NCBI GenBank assembly: GCA_001683735.1
Contig: LUGG01000007.1
Coordinates: 248,001-312,000, forward strand
Origin: Grifola frondosa
Taxonomy: Eukaryota; Basidiomycota; Agaricomycetes; Polyporales; Grifolaceae
Direction: 5' to 3'
DNA: 64,000 bases
Below the pieces are notes generated by a model. It was not told where the DNA came from. It worked only from the letters and a program-made list of their open reading frames with translations, and made no database searches. The position numbers and the translations under genes were made by a program. Positions 1-11,338 of this stretch are shown piece after piece (the first letter of the stretch is position 1; every line of letters begins with the position of its first letter).

Positions 1-1018
1 TAATACTCGCGGGGGAATCCTTGTCATTGTCATCGTCTGAACGCGGTTGTTCGTGAGTTCCGGCTGCGGCTTCGATAATCTTTGGCGCCCGAAATCGTCG
101 CGTCTTCAATTTGTAGTAGTTGAGAAATATGCACTGGTCAAAGTTCGATTTCTCGGATGCCGACGCAGGTGTATCATCACCCGCAGAATTGTTAGCAGCC
201 ACAGATATGCTGGAATCAGGACAGATGCTCAATGCTTTCGGAGGGCCAGGTCGGTATTGTACGGACATCGAGACGCTGTGGGACATAGAAAGAGAAGCAT
301 TCGCCGATGCGGAGGGACCGACTGTTCCGGTGAATGACAGCTCTCCTTCGCGGCTACTGCTCGTGTATTCCGCAATGAGCAGCCATTCCGCAGTCTTGAC
401 GTGACCGGACACGAATATGAGGTCCTCCTCCTGCTTTTCTAGGCCCATGACGTCTCTTGCAAAGGTAAACCAGTGAGAGTGTTGCAAGCGCATATAGTCC
501 TTGATGGATTGTCCGCAGTGGATGGCCACTGCGTGGCCTGGCTGACTTAGCCGTAACAGCGCTCCATGCTCGTTGGAACACTTGTATCGAAATTGTAAGC
601 CGGCCGACACTATCGTCTGCCTACACGATATTAGATTTATTACAGTGTAGATTAATATTACTCACGCTGTTGCTCCTACACTAACGTCCACAGGAGTGAT
701 GCTTTCACTGCGTAATTCGTCCTGCTTCACTGCATCCGGACAACTTCTCTTGAAATTGTGAGGTACTTCAAAACATTCGAAAGGTTCCGGGACTCCGTAG
801 CGTTTGTTGACCTTGTGGTCATCCGGTAGCATCGTATTGAAGAGACCGTAGAATCTACCCTTTTCGATATAGCCAACGTCGCCGATAGAGATCTCCCCGG
901 AGTCTCCAGGTTCGGGAAACCACAAGGGAAGGCCATGACCGAAATGGAAGAGTTGTTCCGCATAGACATCCAGGCTTTCATCATAGTGAAGGATGAAGTG
1001 AGTGCGGTAGACAAGCAA
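1..1018 (-). CDS. Agaricomycete-specific hypothetical protein (3' end off the window)
   Basis: I recognise the general look of a large uncharacterised mushroom protein family but no function is known to me. The N-terminal exon (about 1018 to 666) carries HGLPLWFPEPG and IGDVGYIEKGRFYGLFN, and the next exon from about 622 carries KCSNEHGALLRL, TFARDVMGLE, VSGHVKTAEW and FDQCIFLNYY, the usual order in this family. A GTGAGT donor near 665 and a TAG acceptor near 623 join the exons in frame. The reading frame is still open at base 1, so the 3' end lies outside. No in-frame ATG is visible before about residue 60 of the open frame, so the true start is uncertain and may be in a further small exon. 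These proteins often stand alone in gene-poor accessory regions. Confidence 0.6.
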
Positions 1019-1047
1019 GACGGAACAGACGACCGCGTTTATAGAGA

Positions 1048-1488
1048 CTACATGATATGGTCACAGCCATCATGGCAGTGCTTCCTGATGAAATTGAATG
1101 AGGAACCGAAGCTTGGCTTATTGAGGAAGTCTGTGTCAAGAGCTAAGTATCTCGCAAGGGTACTCTGGTTGACAGCCCAGAGGCGACGAATGATAATTAT
1201 TCCATTCAAAATGACTGTTGCGTACAAGGTCAGTAAGTAAAACACTGCTGGAACGATATCTATTGCACCTTCGTGATGCACGAATGCATGACCTCGAGGC
1301 AAAGGCTTGTCGCCATCATTTGATAATAGCCATGCCTCTCCAGCGCCGTTCACATACCGTTCAACGTGTGCAGTCAGGCTGTCCTGATACGTAAGCACTG
1401 CTAGCGTGTCCAGAAGACGAATAGAAAAAACCAAGTATATGCGTGCTAGTGGCGGTATGTAGAGAAGCACGCCCAGCCGAGCGCTCAA
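1048..1488 (-). other. Open frame with two hydrophobic segments, possible membrane-protein remnant
   Basis: The frame encodes stretches such as ARIYLVFSIRLLDTLAVL and IVPAVFYLLTLYATVILNG that could be membrane helices, reminiscent of the multi-pass receptor-like families common in mushrooms. No start or splice structure could be established and no family motif is certain. It may be a fragment of a larger gene or chance. Confidence 0.2.
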
Positions 1489-2022
1489 GCAAACGAGCGC
1501 CCATCAACAGCAATCAACAACTTGAATCTTTGATAGACGACCAGAAAGTTGCAAACCACGCAGCCATGAAGTCATCAAGGCTGCATATATTCTGTTGCGC
1601 AAGGCAGCTGCTAAAGTGGAAGCCTGATAGACAATACCCCACCCAGGTGCACACCACGGCTACACCCATAAAAGCTCAATTCCTCATTCATTGACATCGA
1701 CATGGCGTTCAAGCATCTTAGTTTAGCGGGAAGCACTATGAGTTTTCTATCTTTCCGGCTCGAATCTTGCTGGTACAAAGTTTTGAAGTATTATATCCAA
1801 TTCCCAGAATCCGGAATGAACAGTCTCTTCGCTGCAGTCCGTAACGTGATAGCTGTAGACGCGCAGCTATCCACGTATTCGGAGGGGGTTTGCACAGCAC
1901 GGAATCGATTCATAGAGCAGTTGAGTGACCGAATGTCGCTGTGAACAAATCCGTATCATTGATTTTATAAAACTCATGCTCAACTGAATCACATACCAAC
2001 AACAGTACAATATATTATATGT
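1489..2022. other. Intergenic stretch, nothing recognised
   Basis: Only short open frames without recognisable motifs. No repeat or RNA gene seen. Confidence 0.4.
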
Positions 2023-3302
2023 TCATGAATGAGTTTCGACTTCGATGAATAAAATTCCGCGTGCGTGCAAGCCGGGCAACATCCGCCGAGTCTGTATGCA
2101 TATATCATCAACATTTGTTTCCAGGCGCCCTGGATAATATAACGCCATCTCCACGCGCTCGACCCGAATGAATTGGTCTTGATTCAGGAGTGTATCAATG
2201 GCACGCATGGCAGAAGCGTAGGTGCGATTTTCATCTATAGCCTCCGCATAAATTTGATGAGGAAATTCGTATTGCAGCGATATACAAAGCGAGCGCAATT
2301 GGGTTGTGGCATGCGACAAGATGCGCGTGAACCTTGGCCAGTACGCTGCGTCGCCGTGAATACTTCCAACGATCTCGACACGAAGGGAGCGGAGGTTAAA
2401 ATTATGTTTCAAGGTGATCGAGTTGTCTGGGACATGGAAAATTGGACAATCTGTCAACGCTGGAAGTGTTTATGGCTTACCAAGATCGTCGCAGTCAATC
2501 AACGGGAGTGTTAAAGACGTTAAAGACCCTCCAAGGACTCTCAGCAGCTGTCCTAGGATCCGGCGCGAGTCCGTGCCCCCGAAATTATGCGATTGATTGA
2601 CACATACGTGGAGTGAACACATGGAATACGCCGATGGTGTACGCATGAGCCACAGACCAAAAGGTTGAAGTGTTCGAGCGTGAAGTCGATGAACGTTAGC
2701 TTCTTCAGATAAGGTCTCCGACTACTCTGCGCGGGGTTCTTGCTGTCGTGCTCAGGTGCCAACCGAGGCATAGCGTGTTGCATCGATATGCGAGCACAAC
2801 GGATGTGAGCAAGAAGCAGATCCGTGAGTCGTGGCAGGGCGCACATGAGGCGTTCAAAATCGCAGAAGCTATTAAACCGGCAGAACACAAGCTCCAAAGT
2901 GGAGATTCCGGCAAAGCCAGTGATAGCCATAAAAAAGCTAGGGTGTATGATGTTTCGAAACCAGTCGAAGTGATGGAGATGGAGCGTATCGAGCTGTGGC
3001 ATGTATCCAACGAAATGGTGAGGGACGAGGTGTGCCCATGATTGGACTGCGCCATCTTCGCAGAGCGTCAGCCCTTTTACGAATTGCAGATATGGCTGCA
3101 TGTGTGGGACCAACAGGACGCGCCGAATGAGGAGTTCAAACGTGAAGCGTGAACGAATTGTGAGCTGTCCACGGAATAGGTTGTAGCGACTAGCTGGAAG
3201 CCAGGCACGACAAGTCAGGGCACAGTTGCAGAGTGACCCTTGACATGGTCGCACGAAGCCTATAACACGATCGATGACTTCAGGCGGAAGACCAGCAGGC
3301 AT
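2023..3302 (-). pseudogene. F-box/LRR-like protein gene, interrupted
   Basis: From the ATG at 3302 the product begins with LPPEVIDRVIGFV followed by CALTCRAWLPASRYNLF, the standard F-box-like N-terminus of mushroom F-box proteins, which recruit substrates to SCF ubiquitin ligases. Weak leucine-rich segments follow. The frame ends at about 2555. The expected continuation (LLRVLGGSLTSLTL and then TDCPIFHVPDNS) is read in a different frame from about 2590 to 2023. That second frame also contains an in-frame TAA at 2472-2470 (minus strand). No intron of normal length removes both problems; a 21-nt GT-AG span around the TAA is too short. The gene is therefore broken, or the sequence has errors here. 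The call of F-box family is firm, the call of pseudogene less so. Confidence 0.6.
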
Positions 3303-3920
3303 TTGGGTGGGTTTGACCTGGCAGCGACAACAGTTCGGGTTGCGGGATCATGGAATATAAGCCTGGAAATGATAGAATAGCATTAATAGAAAGGAATACA
3401 CGTCGCGGTTGCAATCGCGGGAAGAGCCCGAGATGATCGAAGTTCGCGTGGGACAGCACGTACTTACATCATAAGATATCTTCCTTAAGCAGAGAGACAT
3501 AGAATAGGGATCCTGTTCATATCATTGATACGTCAAAGGCGATAATAGAATGCTCCGAAAGATAATTGATTCGGGGGTTCCCTGTCATGTTTTTCCGACC
3601 AGCGGTCACTGCATCCGCTTGAACACCGCTTATCGTCTGGTCGAACACTACATGATATGTGGATTAATTCCGAGGATGCGATTTGGTCAGAATGCTAGAT
3701 CAGAAACAAATTAGTTTGCGAGATAATTCAAATATGACCATGAATATGCTCATACCATCCGGATAGACTACCAAGTGCGCGACAAATTACTCTCAAGCCG
3801 CATTGTATCCCTCTATTCAGCTTCCTCTTCCATATCTATGCTCGAACACAAATATGTCGAAGCACAGCTTTGAGCTCTCAGACTAATCCATAGGCACCAA
3901 ACAGTTCTAATAGAAAATAT
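3303..3920. other. AT-rich intergenic stretch, nothing recognised
   Basis: No long open frame on either strand. It separates the divergent 5' end of the F-box gene from the 3' end of the lipase relic. Confidence 0.4.
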
Positions 3921-4915
3921 TTAATTTGAAAGTATCACCCGAAAACGAGCTGCCATACCTCGTTTTCCTGGTCCGGTAGCATTGCCCGTGCTACTGTTAA
4001 CGGCAGTGATGTGGGCCTCTCCTCGCAGGCATTGATATGACAAAAACCATGGCGGCACATTTGTGACAGGGCTATTCTGGTTGGTTGTGTGCTTGAAGGA
4101 TGGAAGCCATAAGAGTATGCGCATGATCAACGTTAAACCGGGGGGGGCGAAGATTTTCGAAAAGATACACACGATGTTATCCATAATATCTGCCCATTTT
4201 TGATTACCAACTCAAAGCATCCCAAAACAACAGCATCAACCTTGACGTCGAATGACAGCGCCATTCGAAGCATGGATGTATCCAAGCTAGCAACAGCAGC
4301 TGCGAGTGAATGCCCGGTTATGAGTACTCGCTTGTAACCAGTGAATAACAATGCATTCTGCATGGTCGACAGTATAGCATTTGCAGAACGGCCATGGGTG
4401 TCCTGAAAACTATGGTGAAGGCATACTTTGCCTGTGCGAGTAACTATCAACATAAATTTATACATAAGATGATACGCACTACTCGCTTAGGGAAAGCGCG
4501 TCGTATTGGAGGAAAAACAGCGCCAAACTCTGCATCATTCAGGATGGAGAGTAGCTTTTCCTGATCAAGTACCTTGATGAGCCAAAACGACGCTTTGAGA
4601 CTGCGTCATCAGCAATAGAGACTAGATAGTAGAAATCAGCATTCCGGTAACATCGAGCACTGAATGGCACTTGCAGTCAGACATGGATCCGTCATCCTCA
4701 CCAGAAACGGAGGTCCGGTTCTTCACGCTTCCTACAGGGCAACCCACGATCCGAGCGAATGGTGCTCGATGCAAGAAAGAAGAGCTGATCCTGGTCTGAG
4801 ATATCATTTTCACCGTGGGCACCTTGGACCGACTCATGTCGACGTCCATTTGAGCGAACGTCGTCGCAACTGCAAAGGCAAAAGAGAGGACAAGGGGAGC
4901 GAAAAGCAGCTTCAT
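3921..4915 (-). pseudogene. Secreted class 3 lipase, degenerate
   Basis: Pieces of a fungal triacylglycerol lipase (Lipase_3) follow each other in the right order. An ATG at 4915 starts MKLLFAPLVLSFAFAVATT, a good signal peptide. Next come PFARIVGCPVGSVKN (family: FARAAYC-type), then LLSILNDAEF, then HHSFQDTHGRSANAI, then the nucleophile elbow TGHSLAAAVASLD, and finally PPWFLSYQCLRGEAHI with NSSTGNATG. The usual elbow is GHSLGG or GHSLGA; here Ala replaces the glycine after GHSL. The pieces lie in several frames, and obvious splice sites do not join them all. The substrate-lid and catalytic Asp regions are poorly conserved. I read this as a decaying lipase gene, although indel errors could exaggerate the damage. 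Confidence 0.6.
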
Positions 4916-5741
4916 GACATCCAAGAAAGACAGCCAGGGTGACGCACGGAGAGACCGATCTACCCTGGTCTAACGAAAAAGACATTGAGAAATTTCGCCA
5001 CCTAAGAAGGAAGTGGTGTTCAAGTCCTTGGTCGAGACAGAGAAAGAGACTTCGCACTCAGCGATCCTGCTTTTTGCTTTATGTCATCAATCATTGATTT
5101 GCCAGAAACATTTACACATCTTCAGCCATCCCGCCATTGCAAGCCAGGTATCCGACCACAGAGAATTCGGGTGGCGAAACAAAGTATAAGATGAGCCACG
5201 TTGCACTGCAGAGACGCGATGCGACAAGCCCAAGAGCTGAGCCTTGGGTTGCGGGAATCAAACCCCTTACCCTAGACCAAACTTCGCGCAGCATTATCCA
5301 ATACCAGTACCACGGAAGACTCACCTCTACTAATGGACATGTGAGATATAATTAGTGACCGGCGCGGTGAGATGATGTTTTTGCTCTAGCGGTATGCAGT
5401 TGGGAGGACGGGTGAACGCTGTGAATGCCAGGTGTCAAAAAGAAAAGACCCCCCCCCTCCGACATACTGGTCTAAGACCTATCATATGTGGGCCTTGCTG
5501 GGAAATGTACAAGATCTTGGCACACTTAATCGAGTAAGTAGTCACGGATATCCCCATTGCGCGCGAGCAGTTCATGTGCCTGCTTCAACATCAGATTATT
5601 ATATGTAAGACTGATCGAAAAATGAAAAAAAAAGACTTACAATGACTGGAACACAACAACGTCATGCCACTAGTAGGATACAAAGTGAATAAAATATACA
5701 AATGGGCTGTAGAACAAAGTCCCAGAGGGAATACTTCATAC
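4916..5741. other. Intergenic stretch between two 3'/5' ends, contains a poly-C run
   Basis: No convincing gene. A short C-rich run lies near 5450-5460, and a tRNA promoter-like sequence at about 5250-5285 (minus) was examined and rejected. Confidence 0.35.
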
Positions 5742-8243
5742 TTAGACTTCCTGTTCATAGACATCCCATTCGCCGTAATTATCGCCTTTCTCACTCCCTC
5801 CTTCTACATCATCGTCTCCTTCTGCATCCTCCTCGAATTCCGCAATATGGGGCTCGTTCGCTTTAGCATTTTCCTCAACAGACTGCCCACGCAGCGATAC
5901 AAGACTCGCCGCGCGAGATGACTGTCGGGTCATGCCCACACCGCCCCCGCTTTCCTCAACTATCAGCATGCCCTCGCCATCACTCTTGTCGTCCATAGTG
6001 TATAGTTGTCCATCATCTTTATCATCTATACCGGTCATGGACTCCTCGACAAGTCCTCCCGACGCCTCAGTGAAAAGATCTTTTAATGCGTTATAATTGA
6101 TGCGTTTGCTATACTTTGGGTTCTTCTTGATGAGGTTGCGCACAGACTCCGCAGCAGTGCTCCCATGAGGTGTCGATGCATCGTGTGGTCTGCTGGACTT
6201 CCGACGCTGAAATACAACCGGTGAGTGTTAGGGATTGGACCGACGAACAATGATAAATAGCATATAAAGCGTCTGCCACCAGTCGGGTACGAACCTTTCG
6301 ACTTTTCTTTTCCTTTGCCTCGCTCTCCTGCTGTTCCCCTTTCGCTAAACGATATCATTTAGCCACAACATACGTGAAGACTAACTGCATGGCATGGCAT
6401 TCAACGCTCACCTGCGATTGCTTCTAGATAATCTCTGTTCAGCTCGACCCAAACGCGTTCCTTGATCTTGACTTCCTCCTCGGTGAGGATAAACCGATTA
6501 AGCTCTTCCTCATCTAGTCCAAGTAGCTCCTCGTCGCCCATGAATTGCGCAGCCCGCCGCTGTTCAGCCTCGTCGAGAGCGGAGCTCAACATAGTGCCCT
6601 TAGCATTCACCAGGAACTCTGCCACTTCTTCCGCGACAGCAGCGTCGACCGATTCTTCAAGCGGTGAGGGAGGCGGCGCAGGCATCGACAGCGCCTTATC
6701 CGGAGGAAGGTCAGGGATTGGCGGGATAGATGGAGGAATCTGGGGCGGAGGGCGAACAGATTCCAGAAGAGCAGGATCAATAGGTGGCATACTTGCGCTT
6801 TGTATACCCAATGCCGCATCCTCCTCCTCATCAGGAAGAAAGAGCGGGGTTTGTTGTGATGTGCCGGTCAAGATGCCTTGATTGAGTAACGCAGAATCAA
6901 GAAGGGGAAGATGGTGCATCGGCGCAGTATCGAGTACTTCATTTGGAAGCTGAGGAGGCCCCGCTTCTTCGTCCTCATCTTCTTGTTTGCGTTTCCGCTT
7001 CTTGCCCTTACCTCTACCCTTGCTTTTCTCCGGCGTATTGTCACCTCCGCCTTCTTTTTGCGCCCTCTCCCTCTCCTCGCGCTCCTTACCCTTGACATAC
7101 GCTGGGGGATCCATCTCCTCCTCAAGCCACACAGTCCTGAAGTCGGCGAGTGTCAGTGCGCCGCTCGGCGTTTTGCGGAACTCCTCAAGACGCTTCTTCA
7201 GGGTCGTATCCGCAATCTTGACCACCTGTACGATCTCCGCGACGCTCCGACGAAAGTTGTTCATCCGTGCAGCAAGCAGTAGGCATGCACCGCAGATACC
7301 AGCAGGCCTGCGCCCCTTCGTCATCCAGTCCCGATCAAATCGCTGAACCAGGCGGACGGCATCCATCGCTACCTGGTGTGTCTCGTCCCCAAACTCGAGA
7401 AGCGCAGCAAAACGCGAGATGTAATGTGAAGGATCGACGAGCGGTAGGCGGAGATTCAGTGTTTGGACGAGCTGCAGGTAAGTGTGTCCGAGCTCAAACA
7501 CATTCACCTGCCAGAAGACGTTGTATGAACCCGAATGGACGATGTATAGATTATAACATACCTGAAGGAGATCCGAGAAGTCTATGAACATGTAGTTCCG
7601 CGTCTCCTTTTGTCTGCATGCGACGTACAGACACACAGCTACAACATTCATGCTCTTCCGTCCCTTCGTGAACTTGTGCTCCACAGCTAGAGTATACAAC
7701 CGCGTTGCGGCAAGAGAAACTACCTCAGACAGCCGTAGAACAGTTGCAACTTGAGAAATCTTCCTGCTAGCTTGCAGGTCGATGATAAATCCATACATGC
7801 GCACATGAGAACAAAGGAGTGTCTGCCTACCGTTAGCAATTGTCTGTTCTCTACTTTCGCTACTCCCCGGTTACCAAAGGGTCCACCCATCCTCGCTCGC
7901 GCTGTCTCCCACCATGAGTGAAGGCTGTATATCCAATATTGACAATGTATACCCACTGGCTCCTTGTCCTACAAAGCTTCCCTGGACCATGGCGGCACCC
8001 GTGCTGGTCTCCCCAAAAGTCACCTAGGAAGAGAATTACGTTGCATAGAATATTTATGAGGATCGTTTAACACACCTCGTTGACAATCGTGTTCTCCTCG
8101 ACGACAGTACCGCATTGGACACAGAAGCCATTCCCAGCTGCGGCGTCATACTCGATAACAGTCCCGCCGCAATCGGTGCAAACAGTCTAATATCAAAGAC
8201 GTGTTAGCAGACAACTAGTTAATAACGATATGGAACTAACCAT
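5742..8243 (-). CDS. BRF1: Transcription factor IIIB subunit BRF1
   Basis: BRF1 bridges TBP and TFIIIC and recruits RNA polymerase III to tRNA and 5S genes. Eight exons fit: 8243-8241, 8186-8076, 8023-7957, 7901-7831, 7770-7562, 7507-6412, 6344-6295 and 6206-5742. Exon 2 encodes the N-terminal zinc ribbon (CTDCGG then CVQCG). Exons 5-6 hold the two cyclin folds of the TFIIB core (FTKGRKSMNVVAVCLYVACR; RPAGICGACLLLAARMNNF). A Lys/Glu-rich linker and the conserved C-terminal block (KYSKRINYNALKDLF) follow. The expected length is about 690 residues. Exon 1 is the ATG alone. Exon 4 is 71 nt where 72 are needed: a base is missing at the CCCC run 7865-7868, and the frame otherwise closes exactly. 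The 54-nt intron 7561-7508 has no in-frame stop. Given that BRF1 is essential in yeast, I infer a sequence error rather than a dead gene. Confidence 0.93.
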
Positions 8244-9565
8244 TGACAATTTCGCTCGCTTCACCGATGCCTTTGCTCAAGAGAAGGAGAGGTCGTGAGA
8301 AAGAGTACTATCATATGCGAATTACATATGTTACCCCAGTTCAGGGGTTATGGTAGTTTCGGAGTTTCAATACATGTTATATCCCAATCGAGAAATTCTT
8401 TTTTTATTTTACTTTTACTTTCGCGCCGTCTGAAGAACCGCTATCGCAGCACACGTACAGGGAGTCTCTTGCTCTCTTCTTTGGCTGTGGGAAAAGTCTC
8501 CGGAGATGCAGAATGCGTCCTCGTCCAGCTTTGGGGAAAGCCACCGACTCTAAGCAGGATGGGCCCGGATGAGGATTACGGGAAACATCCGCTTGGTTCT
8601 ATCTCGACAAGAAACGTAGCTTGTTCTCGCTCTTCTGCTGCCCAACTTGCATGCCAATTCCTTGATGAAGGCATTGAAGTGCGAAGATATGAGCACTTCG
8701 ATTACTCGGGCCGTCGGTATGTGATTGTGCGATTTGTTGCTCATAGACATATTTATGCGGTTGTGGATCCCATTTGGTCCATCAACGGAATGGGGCTTAC
8801 TCTCGTTCGGCGCATATCCTTTTTTTTGCATCCTTTCGAACGTCTGTCCGTTCGCTACATGATGATTATGAAGGGACAAGAACTAAAGTTTAGGTGAGCT
8901 TCAACGATTTTACGTTCACTTTCGTGATATTTCTTTCAGAATTTCTTCAAGGAGTATACTTCCCCGAGCCTTTGAGGAGGGCGGGCTCCACAATTTGACA
9001 TCCCCTGATTTTTATGTCCAACTCTCATCGGTGGTTCTCATGCTGATGTGAGTTCTCCGCAGGTACCCGCCGTGGACCTCACTGTCACGCGAGTCTCGGT
9101 CCACGGCAGTTCGTATCCGTGCACGGTGATCTTGTCCAGTCTGACTGTATTCATTACGACTGGATGTATGTAATACTTCAGTGATCACGTCTTCGCATCT
9201 ATTGCAAGCATCCGACCGTTCGCGATAGTTTCACGCCGACATGGAGATTGAACATTGGCATATTGTCTCCTGATGCAACGGTCGCAAACCGGAAGTACAG
9301 CTCACACAGCTTATGATGCAGGTTGCGCTATAAGGTACAATTCACGAACCTTGAACACTAGTATCTACTCACGGGCCTATAGTTGATGATGATATGCACA
9401 TATCTGCCACCGATAACTATTGTGTTTAGGTTCGACAGAAACATATCCCCAAGTCGCTGGACAGGATGACAGCGTTGAATAGATTCACCATACTGACCCA
9501 TTTATCCCACCAAGGTCAAGGTCTTGGATTCAAATTGCGTGTCCTGTATCGAAAGCTCGATAGAT
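8244..9565. other. Intergenic stretch with an unassigned 200-codon open frame
   Basis: A plus-strand open frame at 8295-8897 overlaps a minus-strand one at 8550-8879. Neither has a recognisable domain or splice pattern. This is the shared upstream side of BRF1 and the downstream side of the HET gene. Confidence 0.3.
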
Positions 9566-11338
9566 TTATCGAGACCTGCCGCTTTTTTCTTCTTCTTGGT
9601 CTTCCGGTCTTTCGCCTGGAAGACAGCATAAGCGCTCACAGCCAGAACTCAACATAGACGAACAAACCTTGGCAAATAATCCAACACCTCTCAATGTGCG
9701 GATCAACCGTTTACGTCTTGAAGGCTTCAGAGGGGAAGCTATGGCATTGCCCTCTTTTACATCAATTTCAACGAGATTGCGCAGGGATTCTCCGTGTTCG
9801 ACCCGTCGGGTGGTCAATTGAATGGTGATGGACCCAATAACTACTGACGCCGATTTGCGACGAAGAGGCCGGGTAGTGGCATCTTTGTATTTCTCCTGGA
9901 TGGCCCTGGCATCAAGACCCGCTGGGAAACCTCCGACAACTATATCCACCCATGCTTCTCGAGCGTTGTCATTCCTCAATGACTCCGCTGTCTTATCCGC
10001 TCCTAAGACGATCGCAAAGAGCTCTCCAGTAGTTCGCTTCTGGAAGACAGCGGTCCCAAGTCGTGATTCGCAAAAGCCATCGAAGGTCAGCCGTAGCCCC
10101 CCTGCCTCCTCGGCCCACATTCTTGGAGGAGCTAGGCTGCGTAGCTCGAGCTTGGCGAAAGTAAACATGCCAGTTTCGATGTAGAATTCGCTTGTCATAT
10201 TCTTGCGGGCAAGAAGGAGGTCGGGTGTGTAGGTGACCACGGGATCCGGACGGAGATATATGTCTTGTACCTCGAAGCCCTTGGTACTGCTCGTGTCCAT
10301 GAGCTCAAAAGAAGTTGATTCTTTGATGAACAGGCTCGGCGATATGAAAACAAGGGGAATAGTGGCAATCTGACTGCCAGATCGGCAGGCTAAAGCGGCC
10401 CAATAGACCTGGGGGTTTGTCCTACTTCGACGGAGGGGCAATGATATACGAATACCGTAGTTCGTCATGGAATAGTGGGACTGTGGAATCGAAAATAGCT
10501 GGTTATATCGCTCGTGCTGCATCTGGGCGATGGTGTCGGAAGAATGGAAATACGACGGCGAGGGCGCCAATACGCCTTGCCACGACGGTAGATCTGGGCT
10601 CTTTCTCCAGACGAAAAGGCTCTGGTCATTGGAATGCTTCATAATTTTGCGCTGAAGCCGAATGAATGCCTGCTTCCCCTCCCCGTACATGGTCGCCATG
10701 TGGATCCCAAATAATCCCATCAACGAGTACGCCTCGTCCTCGTCCTTCGTTGTTTCTCGATGTGCGGCCCAGGAAAACCTCTGCGCGATGCTGAAATTTG
10801 CAGGGTTCAGCTTATGCAGAAGAACATCGCTCGGCACCTTCGTGACTTCCTCGATGACGGCCGCCAGACTCTCCTTCGTACCCAGGTCCTTCCAATCCTG
10901 AGCCAGGAACACCACCTTTATAGGCGCAATCAGCTCCTGCAAAGTCCAGCCCCGTCTAAACCACTTGCTGGCGCGGAAGAGCGAAGCAGCACTGTTCGGA
11001 TCGTCCTCCTTCGGGTTAGGCACGTCATTCAAATATGCGTAGCATACATCGGACTTGCCGTACCAGGCGTACATGGAATTGATGGCCTCCGAGAGCGTAG
11101 CGCTGCTGGTCTTGTCGACGCAACATGTATCAACCCAGATCCAGTCATATCCATCGCCACGGGCTTGTTCACGGGCGTTCAGAAGTTTATCGGAAAGTGG
11201 ACGTCCGTTGACAATGTCTTGAAACGTGGTTTCGCTCTCCGGGTTAATCCACCTGTGGGACAGTATAGCATAGGGAGGCGTCCTGAGGGGATCGGGGAAT
11301 TCTTTCAGGAAGATGGATCTTGTGCTTAACAGATGCAT
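9566..11338 (-). CDS. HET-domain (heterokaryon incompatibility-type) protein
   Basis: A single intact exon encodes about 590 residues. The start MHLLSTRSIFLKEF matches the usual MRLL-x-T beginning of mushroom HET proteins, so I place it at the ATG at 11338; the open frame upstream has no ATG. The HET core is visible: PPYAILSHRW near residue 25, DGYDWIWVDTCCVDK near 75, EAINSMYAWYGKSDVCYAYL near 95, and WFRRGWTLQELIAP near 130. RFSWAAHRETTKDEDEAYSLMGLFGI follows near 190-215, and the tail is variable. In ascomycetes HET domains trigger cell death after fusion of incompatible strains. In mushrooms the role is mostly inferred. The C-terminus is lysine/arginine-rich and holds no NACHT or WD40 repeats. 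Confidence 0.9.
   Translation of the reverse strand: MHLLSTRSIFLKEFPDPLRTPPYAILSHRWINPESETTFQDIVNGRPLSDKLLNAREQARGDGYDWIWVDTCCVDKTSSATLSEAINSMYAWYGKSDVCYAYLNDVPNPKEDDPNSAASLFRASKWFRRGWTLQELIAPIKVVFLAQDWKDLGTKESLAAVIEEVTKVPSDVLLHKLNPANFSIAQRFSWAAHRETTKDEDEAYSLMGLFGIHMATMYGEGKQAFIRLQRKIMKHSNDQSLFVWRKSPDLPSWQGVLAPSPSYFHSSDTIAQMQHERYNQLFSIPQSHYSMTNYGIRISLPLRRSRTNPQVYWAALACRSGSQIATIPLVFISPSLFIKESTSFELMDTSSTKGFEVQDIYLRPDPVVTYTPDLLLARKNMTSEFYIETGMFTFAKLELRSLAPPRMWAEEAGGLRLTFDGFCESRLGTAVFQKRTTGELFAIVLGADKTAESLRNDNAREAWVDIVVGGFPAGLDARAIQEKYKDATTRPLRRKSASVVIGSITIQLTTRRVEHGESLRNLVEIDVKEGNAIASPLKPSRRKRLIRTLRGVGLFAKVCSSMLSSGCERLCCLPGERPEDQEEEKSGRSR

Noticed and set aside
5245..5290. tRNA-like internal promoter (A-box TGGTCTAGGG and B-box GGTTTGATTCC) on the minus strand
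   Set aside because: The two boxes are only about 18 nt apart with no room for an anticodon arm, and no acceptor-stem pairing could be found.
6462..7587. Plus-strand Ser- and Arg-rich open frames
   Set aside because: Antisense to the BRF1 Lys/Glu-rich linker and cyclin folds.
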